A stretch of DNA of 64,000 bases from VRUE01 sp035318745. Its GTDB lineage: Bacteria; Actinomycetota; Thermoleophilia; Solirubrobacterales; 70-9. Below the pieces are notes generated by a model, which did not search any database, had not been told where the DNA came from, and saw only the letters and a program-made list of their open reading frames with translations. This document shows positions 44,740-53,129 of this stretch, piece after piece. Position 1 is the stretch's first letter. Each line of letters starts with the position of its first letter. The stretch lies in assembly GCA_035318745.1 (NCBI GenBank), contig DATHEA010000002.1:62001-126000 (forward strand). Reading direction: 5' to 3'. A program made the position numbers and the translations under genes.

Positions 44740-46070
44740 GGCAGTGCCTCGGCGAGGGATTCAGCCGCGGCTTCGAGGGTACGGTCGATCGCCACGTCGT
44801 CGTGGGCGAGCGAGACGAACCAGGCCTCGAACTGCGATGGCGGCGGGTAGACGCCACGGTCGAGCATCGCCCGGCAAAAGCGGGCGTGGGCCTCGAGATC
44901 GCAGGCGGCCGCGGTGGCGAAGTCGGCCACCGGCTCGTCACTGAAGAAGAGGGTGAGCAGGCCAGGGGCGGAGATCACCTGCAGCGGCCGGGTGTCGGCC
45001 AGCTCGCTCAGCCCCTTGGCAAGCCGGTCGGTGAGCTCTTCGAGGCGGGAGTAGGCCGCGGCGTCCAGCCTTCGCAGCGTTGCCAGGCCGGCCGCAACCG
45101 CCAGAGGGTTGCCAGACAGCGTCCCCGCCTGGTAGACGTCGCCGGCGGGGGCGACGCGCTCCATCGTCGATCCGGGGCCGCCGAAGGCGGCGGCGGGCAG
45201 GCCGCCTCCCAGCACCTTGCCGAGAATCGTCAGGTCGGGCTCGACCGCGTAGAGCTGCTGGGCCCCGCCGGCGGCGACCCGGAAGCCGCTGATCACCTCG
45301 TCGAAGACGAGCAATGCCCCTGCCTCCCGGGTGGCGTCGCGGAGGAACTCGAGGAAGCCGGCTTCGGCGGGGACCACGCCCATGTTGGCCGGTAACGGCT
45401 CGGCAAGCAGGGCGGCAACCGGATGCTCCGCGAGGGCGCGGCTGACCGCTTCGCGATCGTTCCAGGGCACCACCACGGTGCCGGCCGCTTGCGCCGCGGT
45501 AACCCCCGGGCTGGCGGGGATGGCGAGGGTCGCGAGCCCCGAGCCGGCGTCGGCGAGCAGCCCGTCGGAGTGGCCGTGGTAGGCGCCGGCGAACTTGACC
45601 ACCACCTCGCGGCCGCTCACGGCGCGGGCGAGCCGCACCGCCCCCATCGCCGCCTCGGTGCCGGAGCTGGTCAGCCGCAGCATCTCCACGGACGGGATGC
45701 GATCGACCACGGTTTCCGCAAGCTCGACCTCGGCCGCGGTTGCCGCCCCGTAGCTGGTCCCGCGGGCGGCGGCCTCGCTGACGGCCGCGACCACGTCGGG
45801 GGGTGCGTGGCCATGGATGAGCGGGCCCCATGAGCAGACCCAGTCGACATAGCGGTTGCCGTCGACGTCGATCAGCTCGCAGCCCTCGCCGCGCTCGACG
45901 AAGATCGGGTCGCGGCCAATCTGCCGCATCGCCCGCACCGGAGAGTTGACGCCGCCCGGCATCACCCGCAAGGCTCGCTTGTACAACTCCGAGGACCGGG
46001 TCAAATCGCCGAGCCGACCGGAGGGAGCATCACGATCTGATTCTCTGCGACCGAAGGTCGGCGCCGGCAA
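44736..46070 (-). CDS. hemL: Glutamate-1-semialdehyde 2,1-aminomutase
   Basis: HemL turns glutamate-1-semialdehyde into 5-aminolevulinate, the C5 route to heme. The 444-residue protein has MPGGVNSPVRAMRQIG near the start, FAGAYHGHSDGLLADAGSG, LLVFDEVISGFR, and the PLP lysine in TILGKVLGGGLP. The start is uncertain: TTG at 46070 is three bases after the previous stop, and a second TTG about 22 codons in (LTRSSELYKRAL) matches where homologues begin. It lies in an operon with hemB and the AhbA/B-like fusion. Confidence 0.93.
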   Translation of the reverse strand: MPAPTFGRRESDRDAPSGRLGDLTRSSELYKRALRVMPGGVNSPVRAMRQIGRDPIFVERGEGCELIDVDGNRYVDWVCSWGPLIHGHAPPDVVAAVSEAAARGTSYGAATAAEVELAETVVDRIPSVEMLRLTSSGTEAAMGAVRLARAVSGREVVVKFAGAYHGHSDGLLADAGSGLATLAIPASPGVTAAQAAGTVVVPWNDREAVSRALAEHPVAALLAEPLPANMGVVPAEAGFLEFLRDATREAGALLVFDEVISGFRVAAGGAQQLYAVEPDLTILGKVLGGGLPAAAFGGPGSTMERVAPAGDVYQAGTLSGNPLAVAAGLATLRRLDAAAYSRLEELTDRLAKGLSELADTRPLQVISAPGLLTLFFSDEPVADFATAAACDLEAHARFCRAMLDRGVYPPPSQFEAWFVSLAHDDVAIDRTLEAAAESLAEALP

Positions 46071-46073
46071 TTC

Positions 46074-47159
46074 TCATCCGTGTTCGGCGTCCCATCGCGC
46101 GTAGTCGTCGGTGAAGTAGCGCAGCCGAATCTTCTTGTACTCGGTCGACGAGTAGAGCGTGGCCCGATCCTCGGAGCCCATCCCGCACTCCTCGGCAATC
46201 GAGTCGAGGATCGCGTCGCACTCCTCCTTGGAGCGGCCGTGAGCCATGGTGAAGACGCTGTACGGCCAGTCCTCGTAAGTCGGCCGCTGGTAGCAGTGGG
46301 AGATGCCGCGGAAGGAGGCCATGCGGCTGCCCGTCTCCATGATCTCCCCCTCGGGAACCTTCCATACGCCCATGCCATTGGCGGAGAAGCCGGCGCGGCG
46401 GTGGTAGAGGATGGCGGCGACCCGGCGCAGCAGCTTGCGATCGACCATGTTCCGCAGCTGCTCCACCAGCTCGTCGGTCGAGATCCCCAACTCCTCGGCG
46501 GCGGCGTCATAGGGTCGCTCGACCGCCTCCATCGGGCCTTGCATGGCCTGGATCGTGGCGACGTCGCGCTCGTCGTAGGGCTGGCGCTCCAGCTCCCGCG
46601 GCGGGGCCGCTTCGACTGCGGCAGCCAGCGCATCGGTGCCCTTCTCCATCTCCAGATTCATGTTGATCTTGAACAGGGTCATGGTTGGCAGCTGGCGCAT
46701 CGACTCGGCGCCGGTCTCGCGCATCAGCGCTTCCAGGCTCCCCTTCATGCCCAACTCGGAGTCCGGGGGCACGGCAATCGTGAACCAGAGGTTGAAGTCG
46801 TGGGTGCGCAGGTAGTTGTGAGAGACGCCGGGATGGGCGTTGACTGCGGCGGCGGCGCGCTGCGGGTTCTCGGCGTCGACTTTGGCGGCGACCAGCATCG
46901 ACTCGTAGCCGAGCGCGCGGGTGTCGAAGATCGGGGTGATCTCGCGGATGATCCGCTCGTCGAGCAGGCGCCGGGTGCGGGTGAGAACGTCCTCGAGCTC
47001 GAGCTCCGCCTCGGAGGCGAGCAGGGCAAAGGGCTCGGGGTCGAGGGGGAAGCTCGACTGCAGCAGGTTCATCAGCCGCTTGTCGATCTCGTCCAGCGGA
47101 ATCGCCGCGCCGCCCTTGCGGGAGCGTGCCTTCGACTGGGGAACCTTCACCGGAGCCAT
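46074..47159 (-). CDS. AhbA/AhbB-like double-domain Lrp-family protein (siroheme decarboxylase or heme regulator)
   Basis: A 361-residue protein made of two Lrp/AsnC-like halves. Each has a winged helix (about 20-75 and 205-255) followed by a ferredoxin-like domain with the NirD/AhbB signature: GVSHNYLRTHDFNLWFTIAV in the first and ISHCYQRPTYEDWPYSVFTM in the second. Separate AhbA and AhbB proteins form a heterodimer that decarboxylates siroheme; here both halves are one chain. It overlaps hemB by 13 bases and precedes hemL by three. An enzyme or a heme-responsive regulator are both possible. Confidence 0.8.
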   Translation of the reverse strand: MAPVKVPQSKARSRKGGAAIPLDEIDKRLMNLLQSSFPLDPEPFALLASEAELELEDVLTRTRRLLDERIIREITPIFDTRALGYESMLVAAKVDAENPQRAAAAVNAHPGVSHNYLRTHDFNLWFTIAVPPDSELGMKGSLEALMRETGAESMRQLPTMTLFKINMNLEMEKGTDALAAAVEAAPPRELERQPYDERDVATIQAMQGPMEAVERPYDAAAEELGISTDELVEQLRNMVDRKLLRRVAAILYHRRAGFSANGMGVWKVPEGEIMETGSRMASFRGISHCYQRPTYEDWPYSVFTMAHGRSKEECDAILDSIAEECGMGSEDRATLYSSTEYKKIRLRYFTDDYARWDAEHG

Positions 47160-48118
47160 GCCGCGGCCTCCTTCGCGTAGTAGGTGACGATCGCGTCGGC
47201 GCCGGCGCGGCGGATCGAGGTCAAGGTCTCCACCACCGCGGCCCGCTCGTCGATCCAGCCGTTGGCGGCAGCCGCCTTCAGCATCGAGTACTCGCCGGAG
47301 ACATGGTAGGCGGCAAGCGGGGCTCCGGTCTCCTCCTTGACTCGCCGCACGACGTCGAGGTAGGGGGTCGCCGGCTTCACCATCAACATGTCCGCCCCCT
47401 CGTCGAGGTCGAGCTGGGCCTCCCGCACCGCCTCGGCAGCGTTGGCCGGGTCGAGTTGGTAGCCGCGCCGGTCGCCGAACTCCGGGGTCGACTCGGCTGC
47501 CTCGCGGAAGGGCCCGTAGAAGGCGGAAGCGTACTTGGCGCTGTAGGCGACGATCGGGGTTCCGGCGTGACCCTCCTCGTCGAGCTGGTGGCGGATCGAG
47601 CCGACGCGGCCGTCCATCATGTCGCTGGGCGCCACCGCGTCGGCTCCGGCCTCGGCGTGGGAGATCGCGGTTTTGGCCAGCAGCTCGGCCGTAAGGTCGT
47701 TGTCGACCTCGCCGTCGCGGATGAAGCCGCAGTGGCCGTGCGTGGTGTACTCGCAGAGACAGACGTCGGTGATCACCGTCAGCTCGGGGTGGGCCTCCTT
47801 CAACGCCCGCACCGCCATCTGCACGATGCCCTCGTCGTCGTAGGCGCCGGAACCGGTCTCGTCCTTGTCCGCCGGCACACCGAAGAGAAGGACCGCTCCG
47901 ATCCCGGCGCCGGCGATCTCCGTCGCCTCGGCGACCAGCTCGGAGATCGAGAAGCGCTCGATACCCGGCATCGACTCGACGCCCTCGCGGACACCCTCGC
48001 CGGCTACGACGAAGGCCGGCTGGATCAGATGGGCCGGCGATAGCTCGGTCTCGCGGACCAGGCCGCGCAGCGTCTCGGTGCGGCGGAGACGGCGCATGCG
48101 GGTGCTTGGGAACTGCAT
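47147..48118 (-). CDS. hemB: Delta-aminolevulinic acid dehydratase (porphobilinogen synthase)
   Basis: HemB condenses two 5-aminolevulinates to porphobilinogen. It is 323 residues long, the usual size. The zinc site is DVCLCEYTTHGHCGF, the Schiff-base region has AYSAKYASAFYGPFR, and the substrate lysine is in LMVKPATPYLDVVR. The ATG at 48118 follows a reverse-strand TAGAAT by seven bases, so the long upstream frame (through a repeat) is not coding. It is the first gene of the leftward heme operon. Confidence 0.95.
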   Translation of the reverse strand: MQFPSTRMRRLRRTETLRGLVRETELSPAHLIQPAFVVAGEGVREGVESMPGIERFSISELVAEATEIAGAGIGAVLLFGVPADKDETGSGAYDDEGIVQMAVRALKEAHPELTVITDVCLCEYTTHGHCGFIRDGEVDNDLTAELLAKTAISHAEAGADAVAPSDMMDGRVGSIRHQLDEEGHAGTPIVAYSAKYASAFYGPFREAAESTPEFGDRRGYQLDPANAAEAVREAQLDLDEGADMLMVKPATPYLDVVRRVKEETGAPLAAYHVSGEYSMLKAAAANGWIDERAAVVETLTSIRRAGADAIVTYYAKEAAAWLR

Positions 48119-48125
48119 CGCTGCG

Positions 48126-48131
48126 ATTCTA
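48126..48131 (-). promoter_or_regulatory. -10 box of a leaderless promoter (hemB operon)
   Basis: Reverse-strand TAGAAT, seven bases before the hemB ATG. It is one of the clearest examples of the pattern. Confidence 0.6.
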
Positions 48132-48144
48132 CGGGGATGGGCTC

Positions 48145-48282
48145 GGTGGGAGAGGGAGTCTCCCAGACGTGCCGGGGTTCGCTCCGCTGACGCTTCGCTC
48201 ACTATGTCGGTGTCGCTTCGCGACAGGAACCACTCTGCGGAGCCGCTTCGCGAGGCAGATCTGGGAGACCCCCTCTCCCACC
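48145..48282. repeat. Family A hairpin repeat, copy 3
   Basis: Arms 48145-48167 and 48260-48282 match at 22 of 23 positions. The core ends CGCGAGGCAG on the right and contains the internal GTCGCTTCGCGAC hairpin. Unlike the other copies it lies between two divergent gene starts (hemB and the ABC ATPase), upstream of both promoters, so it cannot be a terminator of either. Confidence 0.85.
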
Positions 48283-48302
48283 GGCCAGTAGCGTTCTCCG
48301 CC

Positions 48303-49007
48303 GTGAAGGCGACGGGGCTGGTCAAGAGGTACGGGGAGCGGGAAGCTTTGCGGGGGGTCGACTTCGCTGCCGATCCAGGGGAGCTTGTCGCGATCATCGG
48401 GCCCAACGGAGCTGGAAAGACGACGCTGCTTTCGATTCTGGCCGGGACCGTGAAGCCAGACGCAGGAGAGGTGAGCTTGGCGGACGGGGATGTGGGGTGG
48501 GTGCCGCAGCAGGCCGCCCTCTATAGGCGCTTGTCGGTGGAGGAGAACCTTTTGCTCTTTGCCCGTCTGGAGAAGCACGAGGAGCCACGGGTCGCGGTCG
48601 AGGAGATGCTTGAGCTGACCGGGCTGCGGGAGCGGCGGGGTGAGCTGGTAGCGCGGCTCTCGGGCGGCAACCAGCAGCGGATCAACATTGCGATCGGACT
48701 GCTCGCCCGTCCTGTCGTGCTGCTCCTGGACGAGCCCAGCGTCGGGCTCGATCCGCGGCAGCGGGCGCGCCTCTGGGAGTTCGTCTCAGGTCTCGCCGCT
48801 CGGGGCACGACGGTGATCTTCTCCACCCACGACATCCAGGAGGCCGAGCGCTACGGCCAGCGGCTGCTCGTCCTCGCCGACGGCGAGAGCCTCTTCGACG
48901 GATCGTCAGATGGCCTGCGCGAAGCGGTTCGCGGCGAGACTCCCGAGGCGGCGGGGCGGGACTTCGAGACCGCCTTCGTCGCCTTCCTCCAGCACCGAGG
49001 GCATTGA
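48303..49007 (+). CDS. ABC transporter ATP-binding protein
   Basis: A 234-residue ATPase of a heme-exporter/CcmA-like or drug-export type. Walker A is GPNGAGKTTLLSILAG, the Q loop is WVPQQAALYRRLSVEENL, the signature is LSGGNQQRINIAI and Walker B is VVLLLDEPSVGLDP, with switch histidine in IFSTHDIQEAE. GTG at 48303 follows TAGCGT by eight bases; the longer upstream frame runs through a repeat and is rejected. The membrane partner starts three bases after its stop. Confidence 0.9.
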   Translation: MKATGLVKRYGEREALRGVDFAADPGELVAIIGPNGAGKTTLLSILAGTVKPDAGEVSLADGDVGWVPQQAALYRRLSVEENLLLFARLEKHEEPRVAVEEMLELTGLRERRGELVARLSGGNQQRINIAIGLLARPVVLLLDEPSVGLDPRQRARLWEFVSGLAARGTTVIFSTHDIQEAERYGQRLLVLADGESLFDGSSDGLREAVRGETPEAAGRDFETAFVAFLQHRGH

Positions 49008-49010
49008 CTC

Positions 49011-50360
49011 GTGCGCTGGCTGCTGCTCAAGGACCTGCAGATCCTGCGGCGGTCGCCGCTGCAGGCCGCCCTGCTGGTCGCCTATCCGATCCTGATCGCC
49101 CTTCTGATCGGCTTTGCGATCTCACGCGAACCTGGCAAGCCTCGCGTTGCGTTTCTCAACGAAATCCCGCCCGGGGCACGAATCGCCGGGGGCAACGGCA
49201 AACTGCCGGCGGTCGGGGTCAACGACCGGATCTGCAAGCAGGTCGAGTGCGTCGACGTCGCCGGCCGGGCGCAGGCCGAAGCGAAAGTGCGGGAAGGGGA
49301 CGTACTTGCGGCGCTGGTCCTGCCCAGCGACCTGATCGATCGGCTCAACTCCCTCTCCACCCTGGCACCGGAAACGCCCGAAGTCGACGTGATCGTCAAC
49401 GAGGAGGACCCGCTCAAGGCGCGGGTGGTCGACGATCGCATCGCCGCCCTGCTGGCGCAGGCCAACCTCTTCATCGCCAAGCAGATCGCCAAGGAAGGCG
49501 GCCGCTACCTCAACTTGGTCGTCGACGGCGGCGATTTCGACGTGCTCGGCCAGCCGGTCGAAATCCTCGGCCTGCGGGCCGTCGCGTCGATCCTGCAATC
49601 GCTGCGCCCAGCCGTGCCTGTGTCGCAGCGGGCCGAGCTCGATCGGGTGATCCGCTTCGCCACTCTCGCCCGCGACAACCTCGACGTCGCAGCGCCGCTG
49701 ATCGATCGGCTGGCGCAGCCGATCGCCGTCAACAAGCAATCGGTAAGCGCGCCCACTCCGCCGCTGGAAATCTTTGCGATCGCCGTTGCGGCAACGCTGA
49801 CGCTCACCTTCGTCACCCTGCTCCTGGTTGCCGGCTCCCTGGCCCTGGAGCGCGAGGAAAACACCTTTCCCCGCCTCACCGGCGGGCTCCTCTCGCGCAC
49901 CGGCCTGCTTGCTGAGAAGATCGGCCTCGGCGTCGCCGTCGGACTGGTAGTGACGCTGTTGATGCTGGCGGGAGTGCAGCTCTTCGTCGGGCTCGAGTGG
50001 AGCCGCGCCGGACTCTGGCTGCTGGCGATCCTCGCCGGCGGGGCGGCCCTGGCCGCGGCCGGTGCCGCTCTGGGAGCGGCTGCGCGCGACGTGCGCGCCG
50101 TCTCCCTGCTTGCCTTCATGATCTCGCTGCCAGTCGCGTTGCTCTCGCTGGTCCCCTCGGGGGCCGTCGGCTCCGGCCTCTACGACGGCATCCGGGTGGC
50201 GACCGCGCTGTTCCCCTTCAAGCCGGCGCTACAGGCAATGACCGCCGCGCTCGACCCGGCTGGGCCGGGGATCGGCGGTCCGCTACTTCACCTGGCGATC
50301 CTGATCGTCGCCTACGGTGCGCTCGCGCGCTTCGCTCTGCGCCGCTTCGCGACGGTCTGA
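49011..50360 (+). CDS. ABC-2 type transporter permease
   Basis: A 449-residue permease. One helix lies near the N-terminus (PLQAALLVAYPILIALLIGF), followed by a large extracytoplasmic domain (about residues 45-245). A cluster of five or six helices lies in the C-terminal half (e.g. FAIAVAATLTLTFVTLLLVA), as in ABC-2 exporters of the YhgE/LinM type. It pairs with the preceding ATPase. The substrate is not evident; the hemB side is unrelated in direction. Confidence 0.88.
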   Translation: MRWLLLKDLQILRRSPLQAALLVAYPILIALLIGFAISREPGKPRVAFLNEIPPGARIAGGNGKLPAVGVNDRICKQVECVDVAGRAQAEAKVREGDVLAALVLPSDLIDRLNSLSTLAPETPEVDVIVNEEDPLKARVVDDRIAALLAQANLFIAKQIAKEGGRYLNLVVDGGDFDVLGQPVEILGLRAVASILQSLRPAVPVSQRAELDRVIRFATLARDNLDVAAPLIDRLAQPIAVNKQSVSAPTPPLEIFAIAVAATLTLTFVTLLLVAGSLALEREENTFPRLTGGLLSRTGLLAEKIGLGVAVGLVVTLLMLAGVQLFVGLEWSRAGLWLLAILAGGAALAAAGAALGAAARDVRAVSLLAFMISLPVALLSLVPSGAVGSGLYDGIRVATALFPFKPALQAMTAALDPAGPGIGGPLLHLAILIVAYGALARFALRRFATV

Positions 50361-50382
50361 GGTCGCCGTCCGGAAGCCGCCG

Positions 50383-50640
50383 TCAGGCCTGGTGCGCGGC
50401 GGAGGCATGGTAGAGGTGCGGCGCCTTCCAGCGAACGCCCTGGCAACCCAGAGACTCGGGTGAGGTTCCGGGACCGGTCGAGTTGCCCCAACGGCCGGGC
50501 CAGGTCACCCAGGAGGAGCCGAAACCCCGCCAATCGATCAAGTCCAGCTCCATCCCCGCGCCATCGGCCGTCGCCCAGTGCCATGGTCTGAAGGAACCTA
50601 TAAGTCCAGGACCGTCAACGCAAATGCTGCGCCTGGCCAG
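50383..50640 (-). pseudogene. Remnant of a Vps62/DUF946-like protein gene
   Basis: The 326 bases between the permease and the next gene hold no intact gene. On the reverse strand the last ~54 codons read GSSWVTWPGRWGNS, then SPESLGCQGVRWKAPHLYH, which matches the C-terminal pattern W-x-W-P-G-R-W-G-x-S ... Q-x2-R-W of bacterial Vps62/DUF946-like proteins. Upstream the similarity fades within about 30 residues and the frame then runs antisense to the next gene, so the 5' part has been deleted. The family assignment is from memory of the motif and moderate. Confidence 0.45.
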
Positions 50641-50686
50641 ACGGTTATGCGTCGCTCCACTCCACCATCGCGGGTAGGGTCCGCCC

Positions 50687-51463
50687 ATGCGAGTGCTCTT
50701 CATCGGCGACGTGGTCGGCGGCCCCGGCCGGCGGGGACTCAAGGCCACCATGCCGGAGTTGCGCGAGCGGTACCGACCTGACCTGACCATCGTCAACGGC
50801 GAGAACTCGGCCGGTGGGATGGGCATCACCGAGAAGACCGCCAACGCCCTCTTCGACGCCGGTTGCGATGTGATCACGACCGGCAACCACGTCTACCGGC
50901 ACCGCGAGGCCTACGAGTTCCTCGACAACGCCGAGCGGGTGATCCGGCCCGCCAACTACCCCCACGCCAACCCCGGCAAGGGTCACGTCGTGGTTGAGGC
51001 GGGCGGCAGGCGCGTCGGCGTGATCAACCTCAGCGGCGCGGTCGGCCTCCAGGTCGCGCGCCTGCCGTTCCACGAGGTCGACAGCATCCTCGAGCGGATC
51101 GAGGCCGACCTCGTCGTCGTCGACTTCCACGCCGAAGTCAGCAGTGAGAAGGTCGCGATCGGCTGGCATCTCGACGGTCGCGTCGCCGCCGTCTTCGGCA
51201 CCCACACCCATGTCCCAACCGCCGACGCACGGGTCCTACCCGGCGGCACCGCGTTCATCTCCGACGTCGGCATGACCGGCTCGCGGACAAGTGTGCTTGG
51301 AGTCAAGCCGGCGCAGGTGCTGGAGAGGATGACTACTCAGATGCCGGTCAGGTTCGAGACGGCCGAGGAGGATGTCTGGGTTATGGGGGCAGTGGTCGAG
51401 GTGAACGATTCGGGACTGGCTGACTCGATCGAGCAGATCATGGTGCCTGCTCCTACCACCTGA
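50687..51463 (+). CDS. YmdB-family metallophosphoesterase
   Basis: A 258-residue binuclear-metal phosphoesterase of the YmdB family, which in Bacillus hydrolyses 2',3'-cyclic nucleotides and affects motility and biofilm switching. Metal ligands and motifs are GDVVGGPGRRG, VNGENSAGGMG, TTGNHVY, VDFHAEVSSEK and FGTHTHVPTAD. TAGGGT six bases before the ATG suggests a leaderless mRNA. It often neighbours the RNase Y gene in other bacteria, but not here. The physiological role in this organism is unknown. Confidence 0.9.
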   Translation: MRVLFIGDVVGGPGRRGLKATMPELRERYRPDLTIVNGENSAGGMGITEKTANALFDAGCDVITTGNHVYRHREAYEFLDNAERVIRPANYPHANPGKGHVVVEAGGRRVGVINLSGAVGLQVARLPFHEVDSILERIEADLVVVDFHAEVSSEKVAIGWHLDGRVAAVFGTHTHVPTADARVLPGGTAFISDVGMTGSRTSVLGVKPAQVLERMTTQMPVRFETAEEDVWVMGAVVEVNDSGLADSIEQIMVPAPTT

Positions 51464-51478
51464 CCGAAAGCCATGGAA

Positions 51479-51598
51479 CCCCAGAGGCGAGTCCCAAAGG
51501 TGCCTTTGTTCGCTTCGCTCACGGATTTGGTGCCGCTTCGCGGCTGAAGTTACTCTGCGGAGCCGCTTCGCGAGGCACTTTGGGACTCGCCTCTGGGG
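51479..51598. repeat. Family A hairpin repeat, copy 4
   Basis: Arms 51479-51504 and 51574-51598 pair along their length with one bulged base (left arm CCCCAGAGGCGAGTCCCAAA). It lies between convergent genes. The last ~27 codons of the leftward glycosyltransferase read into it, giving the C-terminal sequence VPREAAPQSN. Confidence 0.85.
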
Positions 51599-53129
51599 CC
51601 TTTGTCTGGGACGTCATTGCTACTAGGAGCAGGGGGTAGAACCAGACTATGTAGAGGTAGAACCAGTGTTGGGCCGTTAGCTGGAGGGAGATTAGGAGGG
51701 CTGCCGCTAACGCAGCTACCTGTACCAGGGACTTGCGCCTCGGGACGAAGGCAAAAGCCAGAGACATGAGGCCCGTCGCGACGAGGATTGCTATGCGCAG
51801 CGGTTCGAGGCCGCCCACCTGGCCCCAGATGCTGAACGGCGAGGCGCGGTCTGCTTGATAGGCGATCGTGCGGTCGTAGACGGTGTGGAGGCCTGGGTCT
51901 ATGGCCGGCCAGAGCATCAGCAGAGCGCCCGTCAGCAAGAAGGCCGCCGTGAAGGTGGCGATCGTTCGGGGGCGAGCTCGGTAGGTGGCGAGCATCGGGG
52001 CCAAGAGCAGGGGAGCGAACTTGGTCAGGGTCGCCAGCGCCGTGACAGCACCCCGTGCGGCGGGGCGAGTCAGCGCCAGGAGCACGGCTACGAGGAACAC
52101 GGCTACGAGCGTGTCGTTGGAGTTGGACTCGAGCGCGTACGCCGTGTAGGGGTAGGCCGCCCAGCCGAAGGCGAGGGTGGCGGCCAGCTTGCGACCCGAG
52201 GGTCCGGGACGGATGCGCAGGCCGAGCCAGATCAGCAGGGCGAAGGTGGCGAGATCGAAGGCGACTGCGGCGCCGTGGGCGGCGGGGAGATCGTCCCAGC
52301 TGCCGTGCCAGGGCCAGATCGCCTCGAAGGGAACATAGGCGACGTAGTTGACCGGACCGTAAGTGTCGCCCTGGGAGACGTCGGACGGCAAGTTGTCGTA
52401 GAGGGGTTCGCCATGGGTTATCCGGTCGGCACCGACGACCCCCGCATAGCCGACGTCGATCGCACCCGAGTCGGCCATGTTCAGCCCGACCCGAAATCCC
52501 ATCAAGAACAACGCAGCTACGAGCAGCCAGGCCGCCGGCCAAACCGGGCGGATGCCCTCCCCTCGGCCCCGCAATCCGATCCACGACGCCCGGCCCAAGA
52601 GGTACAGCAGCACCGGGTACTGCAGCGGAACGGACACACCGATTTCAGCCCGGTTGAAGAAGTAGTTGGAGACGCCGAATCCCAGCAGGACCAGCAGGTC
52701 CAGGCTCGCGACTCGCCAGGGCCGTCGCCAATCGAGCAGCCCGACGAGAAAGAGAGCGCAGAGCGGCAGGAACACATAGGGCGCATTCAGCTTGTGGCCA
52801 AACGAGCCGGAGTAACCCCGCGCCATCTTCCACAGCACCTGGTAGCCAGTCCAAGACTCAGTGACTTCGCCGCTGTGGGGATCGACGAGGACCAGTGCCA
52901 CCTCCTCGTCGCCGGCGAAGTAAGCAAGCTCCCAGTGCCCTTCGACCTTCGAAGCACTATGCGTCAGCTCTCCGTTCTCGCGATGCTCCTTGACCACATT
53001 CGGGTCGCGGTTGGCAACCCGAACCACCCGCCCCTCGCTCACCTCCCCCGCCCAAGCCGTTGCCGGAACCAGGAGTGCAGCGACCGCCAAGAGTGCGAGG
53101 ACAGCGAAGGTAGGACCCCGCGACCCCAT
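51519..53129 (-). CDS. Polytopic membrane glycosyltransferase (GT87/GT-C-like)
   Basis: A 536-residue protein with about ten membrane helices. A signal-like helix ends in WAGEVSEG, an external domain of about 90 residues follows, and the rest is a GT-C-like helical core with DSGAIDVGYAGVVGADRITH and YGPVNYVAYVPFEAIWPW as candidate catalytic loops, plus NSNDTLVAVFLVAVLLAL. The ATG at 53129 overlaps the previous stop (TGATG), so it is coupled to the phosphatase-like gene. The final ~30 residues come from a repeat element. Sugar donor and acceptor unknown. Confidence 0.78.
   Translation of the reverse strand: MGSRGPTFAVLALLAVAALLVPATAWAGEVSEGRVVRVANRDPNVVKEHRENGELTHSASKVEGHWELAYFAGDEEVALVLVDPHSGEVTESWTGYQVLWKMARGYSGSFGHKLNAPYVFLPLCALFLVGLLDWRRPWRVASLDLLVLLGFGVSNYFFNRAEIGVSVPLQYPVLLYLLGRASWIGLRGRGEGIRPVWPAAWLLVAALFLMGFRVGLNMADSGAIDVGYAGVVGADRITHGEPLYDNLPSDVSQGDTYGPVNYVAYVPFEAIWPWHGSWDDLPAAHGAAVAFDLATFALLIWLGLRIRPGPSGRKLAATLAFGWAAYPYTAYALESNSNDTLVAVFLVAVLLALTRPAARGAVTALATLTKFAPLLLAPMLATYRARPRTIATFTAAFLLTGALLMLWPAIDPGLHTVYDRTIAYQADRASPFSIWGQVGGLEPLRIAILVATGLMSLAFAFVPRRKSLVQVAALAAALLISLQLTAQHWFYLYIVWFYPLLLVAMTSQTKAPEASPKVPREAAPQSNFSREAAPNP

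Noticed and set aside
47865..48302. Upstream extension of the ABC ATPase frame across the repeat and hemB start
   Set aside because: Antisense to hemB and through a repeat; the promoter box and GTG at 48303 give a normal-length ATPase.
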